DNA of 9,948 nt from Bacteroidales bacterium UBA1256. Its GTDB lineage: Bacteria; Bacteroidota; Bacteroidia; Bacteroidales; Paludibacteraceae. The DNA lies in the NCBI GenBank assembly GCA_002308195.1, contig DBVU01000097.1, forward strand, positions 1 to 9,948. The letters are read 5' to 3'. A program made the position numbers and the translations under genes. The notes beneath the pieces are model-generated. The model was not told the DNA's origin. It saw only the letters and a list, made by a program, of their open reading frames with translations, and did no database searches. How positions within the stretch are numbered: the first letter of the stretch is position 1; each line of letters opens with the position of its first letter. Positions 1 through 6,977 of this stretch are shown one piece after another.

Positions 1-1191
1 TACGGCAAAGCCGAATGGTGCGGACGTGAGTTCTCGGTGATAGATACCGGAGGATGGGTAGTCAACAGTGATGACACATTCGAGAGCGAAATCAACCGTC
101 AGGTAGATTTGGCTATCCGCGAAGCGGATGTTGTGCTTCTGGTAGTAGATGTGAACGAAGGCGTCACACAATTTGACATGGAAGTAGCTCACCTACTCCG
201 CCAGGCCAAGAAACCGACTATCCTGGCCGTAAACAAAGTGGATACGTTTGAAAACCAATACGGTGCTGCTGAGTTCTACAAACTCGGCTTAGGCGAACCG
301 TTTATCGTTTCTGCCGAGAATGGTCTGGGAACAGGAGACCTTCTGGATGAAGTAGTAGGCCGATTCCGCAAGACAGATGATGGCGAGGAGATAGAAGACC
401 TACCCCGTTTTGCGATTGTTGGCCGTCCTAATGCCGGCAAATCGAGCATACTAAACGCCTTTATCGGCGAAGAGCGAACCATCGTGACAGATATTCCGGG
501 CACTACGCGTGACTCGATTTACACACGTTACAACAAGTTCGGCAAGGATTTCTATCTGGTCGATACGGCAGGTATTCGCAAGAAAGCCAAAGTGACGGAA
601 GACCAGGAGTACTACTCGGTAGTACGCAGTATTCGCGCTATAGAGAACAGCGATGTGTGCATCCTGATGATAGACGCCACACGCGGCATCGAGGCACAAG
701 ACCTGAATATCTATTCGCTGATACAGAAGAACAAGAAGGGACTGGTGGTTTGCGTCAACAAATGGGATCTAGTAGAAAGCAAGACGAACAGGGATATCAA
801 AGGTTACGAAGCCGCTATTCGCGAACGTATCGCCCCCTTTACTGATTTCCCGATTATCTTTACCAGTGCGCTGACCAAACAGCGTATCTACAAAGTGGTG
901 GAGACTGCCATCCATGTGTACGAGAACAAAAACAAAAAAGTTCCTACGGCACAACTGAACGATAAGTTCCTTCCGCTGATAGAGAACTATCCGCCACCTG
1001 CAACCAAAGGCAAATATATCAAGATAAAATACTGTACCCAATTGCCGAATACGCAGATCCCTACATTTGTGTTCTTCGCCAATCTGCCGCAATACGTCAA
1101 AGAACCGTATCGCCGATTCTTAGAAAACAAACTACGCGAGTGGTGGGATTTCACGGGAACCCCCGTACAACTGTTTATACGAGCAAAATGA
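1..1191 (+). CDS. der: Ribosome-assembly GTPase Der (EngA), 5' end missing
   Basis: This is Der, a double-GTPase that helps mature the 50S ribosomal subunit. The frame is open from base 1, so the gene starts before the window; 396 residues are visible and about 40 are missing, judging from the usual length near 437. The first G domain lacks its P-loop (off the edge) but shows DTGGW at visible residues 15-19, NKVD at 78-81 and SAE at 104-106. The second G domain is complete: GRPNAGKS 141-148, PGTTRD 166-171, DTAG 188-191, NKWD 253-256 and SAL 289-291. The last 75 or so residues are the KH-like RNA-binding domain. The GTG at base 37 is an internal valine codon just before DTGGW, not the start. 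No frameshift or missing motif is seen. The next gene follows after 91 nt and has its own promoter, so der is probably a separate unit. Confidence 0.97.
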   Translation, partial: YGKAEWCGREFSVIDTGGWVVNSDDTFESEINRQVDLAIREADVVLLVVDVNEGVTQFDMEVAHLLRQAKKPTILAVNKVDTFENQYGAAEFYKLGLGEPFIVSAENGLGTGDLLDEVVGRFRKTDDGEEIEDLPRFAIVGRPNAGKSSILNAFIGEERTIVTDIPGTTRDSIYTRYNKFGKDFYLVDTAGIRKKAKVTEDQEYYSVVRSIRAIENSDVCILMIDATRGIEAQDLNIYSLIQKNKKGLVVCVNKWDLVESKTNRDIKGYEAAIRERIAPFTDFPIIFTSALTKQRIYKVVETAIHVYENKNKKVPTAQLNDKFLPLIENYPPPATKGKYIKIKYCTQLPNTQIPTFVFFANLPQYVKEPYRRFLENKLREWWDFTGTPVQLFIRAK

Positions 1192-1210
1192 TAGCAGAAA
1201 GGGCAAATTT

Positions 1211-1236
1211 TAAGAAAAAGTTCTACTTTTTTCTTA
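1211..1236 (+). terminator. AT-rich inverted repeat after der, possible weak terminator
   Basis: Twenty nt after the der stop lies an inverted repeat, TAAGAAAAAGT (1211-1221), loop TCT, ACTTTTTTCTTA (1225-1236). It pairs as 11 bp with one bulged T. The stem is almost all A-T and the only T-run is inside the 3' arm, so it is a weak intrinsic terminator by the usual criteria. It sits just before the -33 element of the next promoter and could instead be a regulatory or topological element. The inverted repeat is seen; its function is inferred. Confidence 0.4.
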
Positions 1237-1241
1237 GAAAC

Positions 1242-1272
1242 TTGCGTATATCGAAAAAAAGCAGTACTTTTG
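1242..1272 (+). promoter_or_regulatory. Bacteroidota-type promoter for the FAH-like/porU run
   Basis: TTG at 1242-1244, a 20-nt spacer, then TACTTTTG at 1265-1272. The second element matches the Bacteroidota -7 consensus TAnnTTTG exactly, and the spacing matches the known 19-21 nt. Transcription should begin about 5-8 nt after the -7 element, at roughly 1277-1280, only a few nt before the ATG at 1283. The transcript would therefore have almost no leader. This is the only consensus-quality promoter I find ahead of the six plus-strand genes. Confidence 0.75.
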
Positions 1273-1282
1273 TGAGCCATTT

Positions 1283-1813
1283 ATGAAAATAATCGGGTTT
1301 GTATATCGAAATGGTAGCAGCAGTCTAGTGCTAAAAGGCGACTCGTGTCTGCTGAATGGTCGCAAACCACTGTTCATTCCCGACTGGACAGAAGAACCGG
1401 TATATACGCCGTGCATGATACTTCGCATCAGTCGTTTGGGCAAGGAGATAGCTGCGCGCTTTGCAGACAGATACTACGATGCCATTGCCCCTGGATTGGA
1501 TTTTACCGCCGAAGACCTATTGCGAAAAGCACAAGTCGAAGGTGGCAGTTGGACTGAGGCCATTGCATTCGATTTTTCGCTAGCCATAGGAGAATGGGGA
1601 GAGAAAGAAGGCTGGCAGATAGATGAATGGCGCGAAACCGAATGGCTAATGACTCCGGAAGAGGCCATAGAAAGGGCAAGCCGAGTGATGACCATTCGTC
1701 AGGGCGACCTAATATACATACAAGCCAAACAAGCGCCCCAACGCATAGAACGCGAACAGGTAATACGTGCTACGCAGCAAGGCGAAGAAAAACTATATTG
1801 CAAAATCAAGTGA
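1283..1813 (+). CDS. Degenerate FAH-family-like protein (probable pseudoenzyme)
   Basis: A 176-residue cytoplasmic protein with no signal peptide or membrane segment. It resembles the small fumarylacetoacetate hydrolase (FAH) proteins of Bacteroidota: a segment of type KPxFIPD at residues 28-34, RISRLGKEIAARFADRYYDA at 48-67, GLDFTAEDL at 71-79, and a C-terminal GDLIY (about 144-148) followed by the GEEKL-type ending. Active FAH proteins bind Mg2+ or Mn2+ through an ExE pair plus an Asp and use a Lys. By hand alignment the ExE is T42-P43-C44 here, the Asp is kept (D73), and the Lys is I94. The C-terminal GTP loop is also lost, and the N-terminus is shorter than the usual 200 or so residues. 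I infer a folded but non-catalytic relative. It has its own promoter, and its stop overlaps the porU start, so expression is tied to porU. I recall a FAH-family gene beside porU in P. gingivalis too; that is memory, not tested. Confidence 0.72.
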   Translation: MKIIGFVYRNGSSSLVLKGDSCLLNGRKPLFIPDWTEEPVYTPCMILRISRLGKEIAARFADRYYDAIAPGLDFTAEDLLRKAQVEGGSWTEAIAFDFSLAIGEWGEKEGWQIDEWRETEWLMTPEEAIERASRVMTIRQGDLIYIQAKQAPQRIEREQVIRATQQGEEKLYCKIK

Positions 1814-4800
1814 GACGACATCTGTACATATTGCTACTGTTGGTAATGAGCTTGCCTCTCTACGCGGGCCTACATACCTACACTGACCAGTCGGTTCTGA
1901 GTCAGGGCAAATGGGTGAAGATTCGCGTGAGCGAGTCGGGTGTATGCCGTATGACTTTCAGTCAACTAGAACAGGCAGGTCTCACACCTCAGCAACTTCG
2001 CGTCTTCGGCTACGGAGGAGCAATGCTAGAACAGGATTTCACGAAAAAGAAAATAGACGATCTGCCTCAAGTGCCTGTATATGTGGGTTCGGACTACGTA
2101 TTATTCTGGGTACAAGGCCCAATCAGTTGGTCATACGCAGATGGGCAATTCACACACAAGCGCAATATCTATTCTGACTACGGTTACTATTTCCTGACCG
2201 ACAATGTAGGTAGCGTACTGACTCCGCAGACGGCAGAGGCAATAACCGGTACGCCAACGGATGTAAGCACTTATCTGATGCATCAGGTACACGAGAAAGA
2301 TTCGGTCAATCTGGTGGATCGTGCGGGAGTTAGCGGAGGTGGACGTGAGTTCTACGGTGAGCAATTCAACAACGGACAAAGTCGCACCTTCTCGTTCTCA
2401 ACGCCCAATGCGCTGACTAGCGAGAAAGCACAACTGACTGTTTCCGTAGCCGCCTACTCGCCTGCGGCATCCTATTTCAGCACCAGTCTGAATAATACCG
2501 CTATTAGTACACGCGTAGAGGCTGTGCCTGCCAATGATTTCTACACCATGGCCAAGACGGCAGTTTCGACCACAAAGAACAACGCTGCTAGTGGTACACA
2601 ACAAGTCAAACTGACATTCCAGAACAGTACGTCCGGTTCGTTAGGATGGCTTAACTATCTAGAACTGGTTACTCCGTGTGCTCTAAGCATGAACGGCAGT
2701 TGGATGAGCCTTCGCACGAATGTCAACTACAACACCTCGACTCCTGTTTGTTTCCATCTGAACAATGCCGCAGGGCGTATACAGATATGGGATATCACAG
2801 ACCTGAGCCACATCGTACGCATGCCAACAGAATTAGAAGGAAACGAGATACAATGGATAGGTACACAAGCAGATGGCATACACGAGTATGTTGCCGTTGA
2901 CCCACAAGGAAGCAAATGGGTAGAGGCACAAGTGGTAGGCACCGTGAGCAATCAGAATCTGCACCGCCTACGTAACATTGACTATGTGATTATTTGTCCT
3001 GTCGGTTACGAGAGTTATGCCAAGACTTTGGCTCAAGCCCATCAAGCTAAAGAAGGAATCACCTGGGCGGTAGTAACCGATAAGCAAGTATATAACGAGT
3101 TCTCATCCGGAACACCGGACGCCACGGCTTACCGTTGGCTGATGAAGATGCTCTACGACCGTGCGGATGGCGTTAATGCCAAGCCACGTTGGTTGTTGCT
3201 GATGGGACATGGCACGTTTGACAACCGCAAACTGTTACCTAATTCGGGACTAAGCCTGCTACTGAGCTACGAAGCGCAGAATTCTGTCAACGAAGTATCA
3301 GCCTATGCAACAGATGACTACTTCGGATTTTTAGACGATAGCGAAGGAGCTATCGACACAGCAGGACGAATGGATATTGGTGTTGGCCGACTGCCTGTTG
3401 GGAGCGAAGAAGAAGCACGACTGGTGGTGGATAAACTGGTTAACTATATACGCAACGAACAACCGGGCAAATGGAAGAACCAGATTATCTTCCTGGCTGA
3501 TGATGGCGAGAACGGAGCTCACACTCTAACGGCTGAAGGTGGTGCAGAACAAGTACGTCTGAAGAATCCGGACTTCATCGTCAATAAGATCTATCTGGAT
3601 GCTTATCCTCAAGAGGTCAATGCCAGTGGTGAGAGTTATCCACTAGCCAAGAACCGCTTGGACAACCTATTGAAGAATGGTGTGCTGTTCTTCGACTATT
3701 CCGGTCACGGTGGGTATAATGCCATTTCCAGTGAGGGAATGCTTACGCTAAGAGAGATAGAAGCCATGACCAATCGCAACCATGCCTTCTGGATGTTTGC
3801 TACTTGTAGTTTCGCTCATTGCGATGCAGGTAAGCGTTCGGCAGCAGAAGCCGCCGTACTCAATCCGGTAGGAGGTGCGATAGGCGTTCTATCGGCTACG
3901 CGTACGGTATATGCCAACCAGAATACGATACTCAATCGCAACGTATGCGACACACTATTTGGGCATACCAATGCATATCACTATGACATGACGCTAGGCG
4001 AGGCCACTGCTGCGGGCAAGAACCGTACGGGCAACGACATGAACAAGATGGCCTATATTCTGTTAGGTGATCCGGCCATGCGACTGAATTATCCGACGAC
4101 ATACCAAGTAGCGACCACAACCGAGATGGACACTCTGCGTGCACTGAGCATCCAACAAGTAGAAGGACAAATCATAGACGAGGATAACGATGTAGTAAGT
4201 GGATTCAACGGACTAGTGGATATCACTATATACGACAAACTACAAGTGATTCGTACCCGTGACAACGATGCGCCCGCAGGCTCGGAAGAGAACCTGGAAT
4301 ACAATGACTATCCCAATGTGCTCTATACCGGTAAAGCAGAGGTAACTGATGGACAATTCCAATATACGTTCATGGTTCCGAAAGATATTCGCTACAACTA
4401 CGGAAATGGCCGTATCGTTTATTACGCATACACGACAGACTCGTTAGAACTGATGGAAGCAGTAGGGCACTTTGAGGATTTCATTGTTGGCGGTACCGGC
4501 AATATTCTGTCGGCAGATACAGTTGGACCGCAAATGACCATCTATCTGAATACTCCTGCCTTCCGCGATGGAGATAAGACATATGCAACTCCGCGGTTCT
4601 TTGCAGATCTGTATGATGAGAACGGTATCAACACTGCGGGGGCGGGTATTGGTCACGACCTGATGATGATTATAGACGACAATCCGAAGATGACCTACGC
4701 GCTCAACGAATATTTTACTGCAGCGAATGGCAGTTATCAGGCCGGTCAGGTCAGCTATCTGATGGAAGCATTGGAGGATGGGCCGCACAGCCTGACATTC

Positions 4801-5157
4801 CGCGCATGGGATATGCTGAACAACAGTACTACCCAGTCGCTGAACTTCGTTGTAGAGGCGGGATTGGATCCTTCTATCTACTCGGTAACTACCTACCCTA
4901 ACCCGGTAGAACAAACAGGCGTAGTCAATCTGATTGTCAACTATGACCAACCAGATGAACTGATTTCCACAGAACTGTACCTATTCAATATGAGCGGTCA
5001 GCTGATGTGGAGCCACACGCAAGACAACCCAGATCAAGTACAGATTCCGTTAGCACAAATTGGCCTGCAACCGGGAATCTATATGTACAACATACGTATC
5101 AAATCGGCTACGAGCAAATATAGCATGACAGCCGGCAAAATAATTGTAACTAAGTAA
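1810..5157 (+). CDS. porU: T9SS C-terminal signal peptidase/sortase PorU
   Basis: PorU is the gingipain-like cysteine protease (peptidase family C25) at the cell surface that removes the C-terminal domain of T9SS cargo and joins the cargo to anionic LPS. I place the start at GTG 1810, giving 1115 residues. This GTG overlaps the TGA of the previous gene (GTGA) and opens directly into a signal peptide: MRRH, a Leu-rich core, then LYA with cleavage after about residue 19. The open frame reaches back to 1627, but that would bury the signal peptide 61 residues in. The catalytic His is in YSGHGGYN (H633) and the catalytic Cys most likely in FATCSF (C666); C671 follows closely. A second GHG (H467) is in the preceding LLLMGHGTFDNR strand. 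The last 90 or so residues are a T9SS-type C-terminal domain, from YPNP (1029-1032) to TAGKIIVTK. Length fits the family, about 1150. porV follows after 98 nt. Confidence 0.93.
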   Translation: MRRHLYILLLLVMSLPLYAGLHTYTDQSVLSQGKWVKIRVSESGVCRMTFSQLEQAGLTPQQLRVFGYGGAMLEQDFTKKKIDDLPQVPVYVGSDYVLFWVQGPISWSYADGQFTHKRNIYSDYGYYFLTDNVGSVLTPQTAEAITGTPTDVSTYLMHQVHEKDSVNLVDRAGVSGGGREFYGEQFNNGQSRTFSFSTPNALTSEKAQLTVSVAAYSPAASYFSTSLNNTAISTRVEAVPANDFYTMAKTAVSTTKNNAASGTQQVKLTFQNSTSGSLGWLNYLELVTPCALSMNGSWMSLRTNVNYNTSTPVCFHLNNAAGRIQIWDITDLSHIVRMPTELEGNEIQWIGTQADGIHEYVAVDPQGSKWVEAQVVGTVSNQNLHRLRNIDYVIICPVGYESYAKTLAQAHQAKEGITWAVVTDKQVYNEFSSGTPDATAYRWLMKMLYDRADGVNAKPRWLLLMGHGTFDNRKLLPNSGLSLLLSYEAQNSVNEVSAYATDDYFGFLDDSEGAIDTAGRMDIGVGRLPVGSEEEARLVVDKLVNYIRNEQPGKWKNQIIFLADDGENGAHTLTAEGGAEQVRLKNPDFIVNKIYLDAYPQEVNASGESYPLAKNRLDNLLKNGVLFFDYSGHGGYNAISSEGMLTLREIEAMTNRNHAFWMFATCSFAHCDAGKRSAAEAAVLNPVGGAIGVLSATRTVYANQNTILNRNVCDTLFGHTNAYHYDMTLGEATAAGKNRTGNDMNKMAYILLGDPAMRLNYPTTYQVATTTEMDTLRALSIQQVEGQIIDEDNDVVSGFNGLVDITIYDKLQVIRTRDNDAPAGSEENLEYNDYPNVLYTGKAEVTDGQFQYTFMVPKDIRYNYGNGRIVYYAYTTDSLELMEAVGHFEDFIVGGTGNILSADTVGPQMTIYLNTPAFRDGDKTYATPRFFADLYDENGINTAGAGIGHDLMMIIDDNPKMTYALNEYFTAANGSYQAGQVSYLMEALEDGPHSLTFRAWDMLNNSTTQSLNFVVEAGLDPSIYSVTTYPNPVEQTGVVNLIVNYDQPDELISTELYLFNMSGQLMWSHTQDNPDQVQIPLAQIGLQPGIYMYNIRIKSATSKYSMTAGKIIVTK

Positions 5158-5220
5158 AAAATGTATCATACCAAAAAGTCTGTTTAACGCCTATGAAGCA
5201 AATCGCTGAATAAATCAAAC

Positions 5221-5255
5221 AAAAGAACGTAAACTAAAAAAATCAAAATAAACAA
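5221..5255 (+). promoter_or_regulatory. A-rich leader in front of porV
   Basis: The 35 nt before the porV ATG contain 25 A, 4 C, 4 T and only 2 G, with no Shine-Dalgarno-like purine block. Such unstructured A-rich leaders are typical of well-expressed Bacteroidota genes, where ribosomes rely little on Shine-Dalgarno pairing. The 98-nt gap between porU and porV has no TAnnTTTG element and no TTG trinucleotide at all, so I see no separate consensus promoter for porV. Confidence 0.5.
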
Positions 5256-6452
5256 ATGAAAAAAATTCTTATTTCTCTCGCAGCCATATTATGCGTTTCT
5301 GTTAACGCACTGGCTATCGATGAAACAATGAACCCTTTAATTACGGCAATGCCTTCTCTCTCCATCGCGCCAGATGCACATGCTGCTGGTATGGGTGATA
5401 TAGGTGTAGCTACAGAAGCTGATTTCAACTCGCAATATTGGAATCCCGCAAAGTACGCCTATATGTATAGCAAGGGTGGTATTACTGCAAACTACACACC
5501 ATGGTTGACTAAACTGGTCAACGACATTAATCTCGCTTATCTAGCAGGATTCTACAACTTTGGAGATCTGGCAGGTGGTATTGGTGCCAGTTTCACCTAT
5601 TTCTCGATGGGTGATGTGGCTTTGACTGACATGAGCGGAACCGTACTGCAAAACGTTCGTCCTAACGAGTGGGCGCTCGATGTCAGCTATTTCCGTAAAC
5701 TACATGAGTACGTTTCTATGTCGGTTGCCGTTCGTTTCCTCTATTCGGACCTGAACAACGGTTACAATAGTTCAATCGGTGGTGGTACGGAGATGCACCC
5801 TGCATGGACTATGGCTGCAGACATCGCCCTCTACTATCGTCAACCGTTTGAGTTGCCGATGGGAACCAGTCACTTGGCCGTAGGTTTCACATTGAAGAAC
5901 CTAGGTGGTAAGATGAACTATGCGGACGATGGTAGCAGCAACTTTATTCCCGCTAGCGGAAATCTGGGTATTAGCTACGAATTGCCTTGCGACAAGTACA
6001 ATTTCCTGACCTTCAGTTTGGAGACCAATAAGCTATTGGTACCAAGCCGCAAATCGAAATTTACCGAAGGCTTTGATCCTAATGATGAGAGCACATGGCA
6101 AATGAGCCAAACGGCTTATTCGGAGCTGAACTCCGCTAAAGGTTGGTTCCAATCTTTAGCTGACGCACCGGGTGGTGCTCTCGAAGAGTTCCATGAAGTA
6201 CGTTGGGGTGCGGGTCTCGAATATTCGTACAACAAGCAATTCTTTGCTCGTGCAGGTTATAGCTACGAGAACTACTACAAAGGAAATCGTAATTACATTA
6301 CATTTGGTGCCGGTTTCCACTTGTCTATCGTTACCTTTGACGTATCCTACTGCGTAGGTCTAGCTGCCACCAACCCATTGGATCAGACCATGCGTTTCAC
6401 GCTTGGCTTCGACCTGGCAGGTATCAAAGACTTGGTTAACAACAAGAAGTAA
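5256..6452 (+). CDS. porV: T9SS outer-membrane shuttle protein PorV (LptO)
   Basis: PorV is an outer-membrane beta-barrel related in fold to FadL. It takes secreted cargo from the Sov (SprA) translocon, carries it to PorU in the attachment complex, and is needed for secretion of nearly all T9SS substrates. The protein has 398 residues. Residues 1-20 are a signal peptide with a KK start and cleavage after ALA. The mature N-terminus carries the family hallmark IAPDAHAAGMGDIGVA followed by NSQYWNPAK. The rest alternates aromatic and small residues as expected for barrel strands, ending in strands such as FTLGFDLAG and a short Lys-rich tail. The length matches family members, about 390. It follows porU on the same strand, and ispF follows after 38 nt, the order I recall for P. 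gingivalis PG0026-PG0027-PG0028. The gene seems rich in GGT and CGT codons, in keeping with high expression. Confidence 0.95.
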   Translation: MKKILISLAAILCVSVNALAIDETMNPLITAMPSLSIAPDAHAAGMGDIGVATEADFNSQYWNPAKYAYMYSKGGITANYTPWLTKLVNDINLAYLAGFYNFGDLAGGIGASFTYFSMGDVALTDMSGTVLQNVRPNEWALDVSYFRKLHEYVSMSVAVRFLYSDLNNGYNSSIGGGTEMHPAWTMAADIALYYRQPFELPMGTSHLAVGFTLKNLGGKMNYADDGSSNFIPASGNLGISYELPCDKYNFLTFSLETNKLLVPSRKSKFTEGFDPNDESTWQMSQTAYSELNSAKGWFQSLADAPGGALEEFHEVRWGAGLEYSYNKQFFARAGYSYENYYKGNRNYITFGAGFHLSIVTFDVSYCVGLAATNPLDQTMRFTLGFDLAGIKDLVNNKK

Positions 6453-6459
6453 TCGAGTA

Positions 6460-6473
6460 AAAAGTCAAAAGTC
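6460..6473 (+). repeat. Tandem AAAAGTC heptamer, two copies
   Basis: AAAAGTC occurs twice head to tail between porV and ispF, followed by the near-copy GAAAG. It is short and could be chance in an AT-rich gap. I see no promoter consensus or hairpin here. Confidence 0.4.
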
Positions 6474-6490
6474 GAAAGATAATAGCGCTT

Positions 6491-6970
6491 ATGCGTATCG
6501 GTTTCGGATATGATGTGCATCAATTTTCCCCTGACCGCAAATTGTGGTTAGGGGGAATTGTTGTGCCATCCGACAAGGGCCTATTGGGCCATTCGGATGC
6601 GGATGTGGCGATTCATGCCTTGTGTGATGCATTATTAGGTGCGGCCGCGATGCGTGACATCGGTTATCATTTTCCCGATACCAAAGGCAATGAATACGAA
6701 GGTATCGATTCGAAGATTCTGCTTCGCCGCGTGATGAAGATGATTCGCGAGGCAGGTTATGAATTAGGCAATTGCGACCTGACTATTTGTGCACAAGTAC
6801 CTAAGTTGAATCCCTTTATTCCGGTTATGCAGAATTGTTTAGCCGAAGTGATGGAAATTCAACCAGGCCAGATTAACATCAAAGCAACAACAACCGAACA
6901 CCTCGGTTTTGTAGGTCGCGAAGAAGGAATCGCGGCATATGCGGTAGTACTGATAAACAGTACAAAATAG
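6491..6970 (+). CDS. ispF: 2-C-methyl-D-erythritol 2,4-cyclodiphosphate synthase IspF
   Basis: IspF is the cytoplasmic enzyme of the MEP isoprenoid pathway that turns CDP-methylerythritol 2-phosphate into the cyclodiphosphate, releasing CMP. It is a trimer with a Zn2+ and a second divalent metal at each subunit interface. The 159-residue length is typical. Metal ligands are visible at D8 and H10 (GYDVHQF) and H42 (DVAIHALCDALLGA). The flexible GLLGHSDADV loop is at 30-39, FPDTKG lies in the middle, and the cytidine-binding end has KATTTEHLGFVGREEG. The start ATG at 6491 gives the standard MRIGFGYDVH N-terminus. It sits 38 nt after porV and 7 nt before the next gene, so it is very likely cotranscribed. 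The porV-ispF pairing is conserved in relatives but has no obvious functional reason. A strong hairpin lies near its start and is listed separately. Confidence 0.97.
   Translation: MRIGFGYDVHQFSPDRKLWLGGIVVPSDKGLLGHSDADVAIHALCDALLGAAAMRDIGYHFPDTKGNEYEGIDSKILLRRVMKMIREAGYELGNCDLTICAQVPKLNPFIPVMQNCLAEVMEIQPGQINIKATTTEHLGFVGREEGIAAYAVVLINSTK
6521..6560 (+). other. Stem-loop inside the 5' end of ispF
   Basis: CCCCTGACCGC (6528-6538) and GTGGTTAGGGG (6544-6554) pair across the 5-nt loop AAATT, giving 11 bp with two G-U pairs. The stem extends outward through a T-G pair and, past one bulged T (6526), through CAATT (6521-6525) with AATTG (6556-6560), for about 17 bp in all. It begins at nt 31 of the coding sequence and covers codons 11 to about 23. 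The pairing is read directly from the sequence; any effect on translation or mRNA decay is inference. Confidence 0.5.
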
Positions 6971-6977
6971 TGGGACC

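Noticed and set aside
37..1191. GTG at 37 as the start of der
   Set aside because: The same frame is open from base 1 and reads typical Der sequence upstream ([13 protein letters not shown]); the gene runs off the window edge.
769..1280. Minus-strand open frames opposite the 3' end of der
   Set aside because: They overlap a well-conserved gene, have no recognisable domains, and lack promoter-like sequence on that strand.
1627..1809. 61-residue N-terminal extension of porU
   Set aside because: It overlaps the FAH-like gene fully, has no secretion signal, and would bury the signal peptide that begins at GTG 1810.
4444..4950. 168-residue minus-strand open frame inside porU
   Set aside because: It is opposite the porU coding frame, has no recognisable motif or promoter, and porU is well supported as the real gene.
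5286..5296. Lipoprotein lipobox around Cys 13 of PorV
   Set aside because: The residues before the Cys are AAIL, with Leu at -1, and the Cys lies in the middle of the hydrophobic core; the ALA cleavage site at 18-20 fits signal peptidase I.
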